Shown: positions 62,043 to 64,000 of the stretch, one piece after another
Position numbering within the stretch: the stretch's first letter is position 1
Layout: every line of letters starts with the position of its first letter
NCBI RefSeq assembly: GCF_900184965.1
Contig: NZ_FXYA01000204.1
Location: 1-64,000 of the forward strand
Reading direction: 5' to 3'
DNA from: Akkermansia muciniphila
GTDB taxonomy: Bacteria; Verrucomicrobiota; Verrucomicrobiia; Verrucomicrobiales; Akkermansiaceae
DNA: 64,000 nt
Position numbers and translations under genes: made by a program
Notes under the pieces: generated by a model
What the model was told of the DNA's origin: nothing
Database searches by the model: none
The model's input: only the letters and a program-made list of their open reading frames with translations

Positions 62043-62546
62043 TTAGGCGGCGGGTTCTTCGCTGCCGCCGTTTTCTTTGTCCACATATGCCTGAATAACT
62101 CGGGCAAGAGCGGAACCGGCCGCGTTGATGGTGCCAAGGAGTTTGGCAAGCAGCTGGTCGCGGGGAGGCAGTTCGCCGATGGCGCGGATTTCGTCCGCGG
62201 AAAGAATGGCTCCATCCAGGATCGCCACCTTGTATTCGGCTTTTTTGGAAGCCTTGGCAAAGGTGTTGATGGCCTTGGCGGCGCCTGCTACGTCGGATGC
62301 GCCGGTCACGAAAGCGGTCTGGCCGACGAGATGTTCTCCGATGTCGGGAAGGCCGGCATCCGTCAGAGCCGTGCGCATGAAGTTGTTCTTGGCTACGTGG
62401 CACTGGGCGCCGCAGGCGGCCAGGGCGGAACGCAGGTTGGTGAACTCAGGCACGGTGATCGAGGTGTAGTCCACGACGATCAGGAACGGGGAGGCGTTGA
62501 CGCGAGCGGTCAGGTCGTCAATGATGATACGCTTGTCAGGATTCAT
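62043..62546 (-). CDS. rplJ: Ribosomal protein L10
   Basis: A 167-residue protein forming the base of the L7/L12 stalk. N-terminal MNPDKRIIIDDLTARVNASP and LIVVDYTSITVPEFTNLRSA match L10, as does VAKNNFMRTAL. The C-terminal helix for L12 binding follows the APARGE-like region but is not obviously lengthened. It lies 21 bp after rplA and 158 bp before rplL. Confidence 0.95.
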   Translation of the reverse strand: MNPDKRIIIDDLTARVNASPFLIVVDYTSITVPEFTNLRSALAACGAQCHVAKNNFMRTALTDAGLPDIGEHLVGQTAFVTGASDVAGAAKAINTFAKASKKAEYKVAILDGAILSADEIRAIGELPPRDQLLAKLLGTINAAGSALARVIQAYVDKENGGSEEPAA

Positions 62547-62567
62547 GGTGTGCTAAATCGGTTCGGG

Positions 62568-63269
62568 TTACAGTTTGGCGATGGAAGCGGTGTCAACCGG
62601 CAGACCGGGGCACATGGCGCATGAAACGGTGACGGATTCAATGTAGGCGCCCTTGGCGGAAGCCGGGCGGGCCTTGACGACGGAATCAATCAGGGCAGCG
62701 ATGTTTTCGGCGATGCTTTCGTTGGAGAAAGACAGCTTGCCTACAGCGGCGGAGATATTGGCGTTCTTGTCAACCTTGTAGTCAACGCGGCCGGCCTTCA
62801 CTTCCTTCACAGCTTTGGCCGTATCATCCGTGACGGTACCGGTTTTCGGGTTGGGCATCAGGCCGCGCGGACCCAGCACACGGGCAACCTTGCGTACCTC
62901 CGTCATGGCGTCGGGGGTAGCAATGGCCGTATCAAAGTCAACGAATCCTTCCTGGACTTTCTTGATGAGGTCTTCAAACCCCACGAATTCAGCTCCGGCT
63001 TCCTGAGCGGCCTTGGCGGCATCGCCCTGGGCGAAGACGAGGACGCGGACGTTTTTACCCGTGCCGTTAGGCAGGGAAACGCTGCCGCGAACCATCTGGT
63101 CGGATTTGCGGGGATCCACAGTCAGGTGGAAAGAGACGGTGACAGTCGGGTCGAATTTCGGCGCCGGGAAGGATTTCATGGTTTCCACGGCTTCCGTGAT
63201 GCTGTAGTTCTTGTTAGGAGTAACAAGCTTGGCTGCTTCTTGATATCGCTTGCTGCGTTTGGTAGACAT
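62568..63269 (-). CDS. rplA: Ribosomal protein L1
   Basis: A 233-residue L1 protein. [60 protein letters not shown], and [20 protein letters not shown] are hallmark segments. It binds 23S rRNA at the L1 stalk and often represses its own operon. The C-terminal [20 protein letters not shown] carries a Cys pair that is not typical of all L1 proteins. It lies 51 bp after rplK. Confidence 0.97.
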   Translation of the reverse strand: MSTKRSKRYQEAAKLVTPNKNYSITEAVETMKSFPAPKFDPTVTVSFHLTVDPRKSDQMVRGSVSLPNGTGKNVRVLVFAQGDAAKAAQEAGAEFVGFEDLIKKVQEGFVDFDTAIATPDAMTEVRKVARVLGPRGLMPNPKTGTVTDDTAKAVKEVKAGRVDYKVDKNANISAAVGKLSFSNESIAENIAALIDSVVKARPASAKGAYIESVTVSCAMCPGLPVDTASIAKL

Positions 63270-63320
63270 GTGTGTATTTGGCAGTGCGTTCGGATTGGTT
63301 TAATCCTCCTGCGGTGAGTG

Positions 63321-63749
63321 TTACATACCTTCAACTTCAATGCCCATCTGACGAGCCTGGCCAGCAAGAATGCGGGCGGCGCGTTCGGGGTCTTTCGTGT
63401 TGAGGTCAGGGAGTTTGGTGTTGACGACTTCCATCAGCTTGGCCTTGGAAAGAGTGGCGACTTTCTTTTTATTCGGTTCGCCGGAGCCGGAGGCGATGCC
63501 TGCGGCTTTCTTGAGAAGCACGCTGCCCGGGGGCTGCTTGGTGATGAAAGAAAATGATTTGTCCTTGTAAACCGTGATGACGGTCGGCAGGAGATCGCCG
63601 GCCTGCTTTTGCGTGGCGGCGTTGAACTCCTTGCAGAATGCCATGATGTTTACACCGGCCTGACCAAGTGCCGGACCCACGGGCGGGGAGGGGTTAGCGG
63701 CTCCGGCATTGATCTGGAGCTTGATGATTTTGGTTATTTCTTTTGCCAT
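63321..63749 (-). CDS. rplK: Ribosomal protein L11
   Basis: A 142-residue protein. [20 protein letters not shown] and [13 protein letters not shown] are the classical L11 N-terminal motif, and [12 protein letters not shown] marks the rRNA-binding C-terminal domain. It anchors the GTPase-associated centre with L10. It lies 63 bp after nusG in the order nusG-rplK-rplA-rplJ-rplL. Confidence 0.97.
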   Translation of the reverse strand: MAKEITKIIKLQINAGAANPSPPVGPALGQAGVNIMAFCKEFNAATQKQAGDLLPTVITVYKDKSFSFITKQPPGSVLLKKAAGIASGSGEPNKKKVATLSKAKLMEVVNTKLPDLNTKDPERAARILAGQARQMGIEVEGM

Positions 63750-63812
63750 GGTTTTGCTTTGTTAGCGGAGAAAATAAACGGGAAGAGAACTGATGAGGGG
63801 GGAGAAAAAGAC

Positions 63813-64000
63813 TCAGGCTTTTTCCACCTGCCAGTATTCCAGATCCACAGGCGTGGCGCGGCCAAAAATAGAAACGCTGACGCGCAGTTTGCCTTTTTCC
63901 GGGTCGATTTCTTCGATGGTGCCTTCCTGACTCTGGAACGGTCCTTCGCATACGCGCACAGGATCGCCGACGGCGAATTCCACCTTGGGACGGGCGGCGA
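63813..64000 (-). CDS. nusG: Transcription antitermination factor NusG, C-terminal part (runs off the right edge)
   Basis: The last 62 codons of nusG on the minus strand, stop TGA at 63813-63815. The visible part covers the KOW domain: [40 protein letters not shown] and [13 protein letters not shown]. It links RNA polymerase with Rho or ribosomal S10. Its N-terminal domain lies outside the window. Confidence 0.94.
   Translation of the reverse strand, partial: AARPKVEFAVGDPVRVCEGPFQSQEGTIEEIDPEKGKLRVSVSIFGRATPVDLEYWQVEKA

Overview
The window looks like a chromosomal segment of an Akkermansia-type member of the Verrucomicrobiota. Evidence: a succinate dehydrogenase/fumarate reductase of the sdhC-sdhA-sdhB (B-type) layout, a PEP-CTERM exported protein, a very large autotransporter, secreted mucin-type glycosidases and a sulfatase, an RHS/YD-repeat protein, GC-rich coding DNA with AT-rich control regions, and few clear Shine-Dalgarno sites. 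The species is inferred, not proven.

Layout, left to right. 1-3363: 5' part of an RHS/YD-repeat gene on the minus strand, cut by the window edge. 3750-7239: sdhCAB operon (minus). 7440-8791: small gene plus TatD-family hydrolase, then a DUF1232 protein. 9204-12275: PEP-CTERM protein, FGE-fold lipoprotein, fabG. 12517-15332: ABC-F ATPase, a lipoprotein, and a 42-residue glutamine-rich lipoprotein. 15540-16566: long HPF and initiator tRNA-Met. 17270-21205: modular GH31 enzyme with FN3, F5/8-like, dockerin and cohesin-like parts. 21825-25349: LytTR regulator followed by a five-gene cluster built around two DUF2589-type proteins. 25385-29426: MarC/alpha-beta hydrolase/DUF3820 operon, then a secreted protein and an HExxH protein. 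29836-33822: zinc-ribbon/TPM-like, membrane, SGNH and Hsp33 genes. 33989-39434: cyclophilin, second ABC-F, and the cysS-cupin-EamA operon. 39556-46798: GH20 hexosaminidase, sulfatase, thioredoxin-fold/SHD1 lipoprotein, lepA and a small membrane protein. 47140-52737: autotransporter. 53101-64000: the classic nusG-rplK-rplA-rplJ-rplL-rpoB-rpoC block (minus), nusG cut by the window edge.

Functional themes are mucin O-glycan attack (GH31, GH20, sulfatase), fumarate/succinate metabolism, surface display (RHS, PEP-CTERM, autotransporter) and core information processing.

The three observations most worth following are these. (1) A 15-bp dyad element occurs as an inverted pair upstream of both the PEP-CTERM gene (9979-10163) and the autotransporter (52775-53003). 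In both cases one copy sits exactly inside the 17-nt spacer of the gene's candidate promoter, as expected for an invertible promoter switch or a shared operator. (2) The autotransporter has an in-frame TGA at codon 32, just after its signal peptide, although its promoter is near consensus. (3) The LytTR/DUF2589 cluster at 21.8-25.3 kb has no function I can name.
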